Source: Oscillospiraceae bacterium (lineage in GTDB: Bacteria; Bacillota; Clostridia; WRLR01). From it: a stretch of DNA of 43,337 nt. Position numbers and translations under genes: made by a program. Positions 42,239-43,337 of the stretch are shown here, piece by piece. Each line of letters starts with the position of its first letter. Position 1 is the stretch's first letter. Below the pieces are notes generated by a model. That model was not told the DNA's origin. It ran no database searches and saw only the letters and a program-made list of their open reading frames with translations. Where the stretch lies: contig WRLR01000025.1 of the NCBI GenBank assembly GCA_009777515.1, positions 1 to 43,337 of the forward strand, written 5' to 3'.

Positions 42239-43213
42239 GCTCAGCTTTTGCGTGATCCTGTTCACAGTGAACATCACCATGAACGACACGACGCCCTGCG
42301 TGAGCCCGAACGCCGTCGCGAGCGAAAACTTGCCCTGTTGCAAACCGTATTTATATGTGATGGTATTGATGACCTCCGACGACTCCTGCGTGTATAAATT
42401 CTGTAAGCCGATGATCTGCTCGAAGTTGGCGTTCAATATGCCGCCTGCCTGGAGGATGAACAAAATTACGATGGTCGGGAGGATGGACGGCAGCGTTATG
42501 TATATGGCCTGCTTGAAGCGCCCGCAACCGTCGACCACCGCCGCCTCGTACATCTGCGCGTCCACCCCGGCTATCGCCGCAAGATAGATGATAGTCCCCC
42601 ACCCGATTTCCTTGTACACGTGCGACCAGAACATCAGGCCGGTGAAATATTCGGACATCATCAGTATGTTGATCCGCGTCGTCTCGGGGCCGAAAAGGCC
42701 CAGGCGTATGTCGTTAAACGGGCCGTATAGCTCGAAGAATGAGTAGAACAGCGACACGATGGCTATCCACGAAAGGAAATGCGGCAGGTAGCTGATGGTC
42801 TGCACGACGCGCTTGAATAGCATTTTACGCAGTTCGTTGAGCATCAGCGCGAAGAGTATGGTGAGCGGGAACGCGAAGAACAGTTTGAGCGCGCTGTAAA
42901 ACACGGTGTTGACCACGGCGCGCCGGAGCGGCTCGATGGTCACCATGCTAGCGAAATGCTTGCCGCCGACAAACGGGCTACCGAACACGCCGTCGACGAC
43001 GTTAAAGTCCTGGAAGGCCATAACAATGCCCGCCATAGGCACATAGCAAAATATTATGGTCCACACCAGAGAAAAACTCAGTAACACATACAGTAGAGCG
43101 TGCCGCTTTATCCTGACCGACAGCTTGGCTTTCTGCGAATTGCCGCCTCCGCCTTTGCCGCCGCTACCGCTGTCTTCGTCATGGTAGCCGTACACAACTG
43201 GATTGGTACTCAC
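42221..43213 (-). CDS. Carbohydrate ABC transporter permease, LplB/YtcP-partner type
   Basis: 330 residues. It opens with a Gly/Ser-rich cytoplasmic tail (SGSGGKGGGGNSQKAK), then the family pattern HALLYVLLSFSLVWTIIFCYVPMAGIVMAFQDFN and about five more membrane helices. The EAA loop is QMYEAAVVDGCGRFKQAIYITLPSILP near 235-262. First gene of the minus-strand sugar locus; GAGGTGG lies a few bases before ATG 43213. It forms the transport channel with the LplC-type protein. The final residues LSGIGVW are repeated at DNA level downstream. Confidence 0.9.
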   Translation of the reverse strand: MSTNPVVYGYHDEDSGSGGKGGGGNSQKAKLSVRIKRHALLYVLLSFSLVWTIIFCYVPMAGIVMAFQDFNVVDGVFGSPFVGGKHFASMVTIEPLRRAVVNTVFYSALKLFFAFPLTILFALMLNELRKMLFKRVVQTISYLPHFLSWIAIVSLFYSFFELYGPFNDIRLGLFGPETTRINILMMSEYFTGLMFWSHVYKEIGWGTIIYLAAIAGVDAQMYEAAVVDGCGRFKQAIYITLPSILPTIVILFILQAGGILNANFEQIIGLQNLYTQESSEVINTITYKYGLQQGKFSLATAFGLTQGVVSFMVMFTVNRITQKLSGIGVW

Positions 43214-43248
43214 ATGACCACCTCATGTCCGCTGATTTGTTGATTAAT

Positions 43249-43305
43249 AGTGTTCACGACAGTGCCGTCACCAACATGGCACGAAAGTATGGAGTCGTGG
43301 ACACT
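43249..43305. promoter_or_regulatory. Inverted repeat upstream of the sugar locus, possible operator
   Basis: AGTGTTCACGAC (43249-43260) and GTCGTGGACACT (43294-43305) are inverted copies with one mismatch; the adjacent AT/AT also matches. Centre-to-centre distance is 45 bases. It lies 36-92 bases before the first permease gene, where a sugar-responsive regulator could bind. No regulator gene is in the window. Promoter boxes are not clear. Confidence 0.35.
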
Positions 43306-43337
43306 ATGGCGGCGAAACGCGGCGCGCGGGTGCAACG

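Overview
The window looks like chromosome from an anaerobic Bacillota (Clostridia-type) bacterium of moderately high GC. The basis is indirect: S-layer-homology (SLH) domains, strong GGAGG ribosome binding sites with frequent TTG/GTG starts, an ECF sigma/anti-sigma pair of clostridial style, an AAA-ATPase/PD-(D/E)XK protein common in gut-type anaerobes, and LplA/LplB/LplC-type sugar uptake genes. No rRNA, tRNA, CRISPR array or intact transposase gene was recognised. Genus is not assignable from sequence reading alone.

Layout. (1) 1-2660, minus strand: HAD phosphatase and GNAT acetyltransferase, then an ECF sigma factor gene with an in-frame TAG at codon 16, and its membrane anti-sigma partner, cut by the window edge. 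(2) 2703-5613: REP-like hairpins, a GyrI-like effector-binding protein and an AAA-ATPase/nuclease-fold protein. (3) 5631-19058, minus: one giant secreted SLH protein of 4475 residues built from beta-helix cassettes, Ig-like modules and ten Big_3-type repeats. (4) 19297-22186, plus: a three-gene ABC-2 exporter with a clear sigma-A promoter. (5) 22307-30193: a lone minus-strand sugar isomerase, then a plus-strand run: a tRNA-guanine transglycosylase-like gene translationally overlapping a homologue of the 16S rRNA m7G1405 methyltransferases (ArmA/Rmt family), a Cys/Met PLP enzyme, a sugar epimerase/isomerase, a Gfo/Idh/MocA dehydrogenase and a class II aldolase. (6) 30456-43213, minus: a carbohydrate locus whose order of transcription is LplB-type permease, LplC-type permease, solute-binding lipoprotein, aldo/keto reductase, uncharacterised alpha-toroid protein, SDR, mannonate dehydratase family protein, second solute-binding lipoprotein, and a YiaK-type dehydrogenase. 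This suggests uptake and catabolism of a uronate-containing sugar.

Two themes stand out. First, the TGT-like/Rmt-like pair: a possible chromosomal reservoir or physiological context for 16S rRNA aminoglycoside-resistance methylases. Second, the DNA is full of small tandem repeats, and in six places the array contains the stop codon of a gene (periods of 9, 12 or 18 bp, or a longer unit). Two of these arrays also encode the N-terminus of the overlapping next gene. Several conserved enzymes carry in-frame low-complexity inserts of the same style. There are also two inverted copies of a ~126-bp MITE with TA target duplications and several other palindromic intergenic units.
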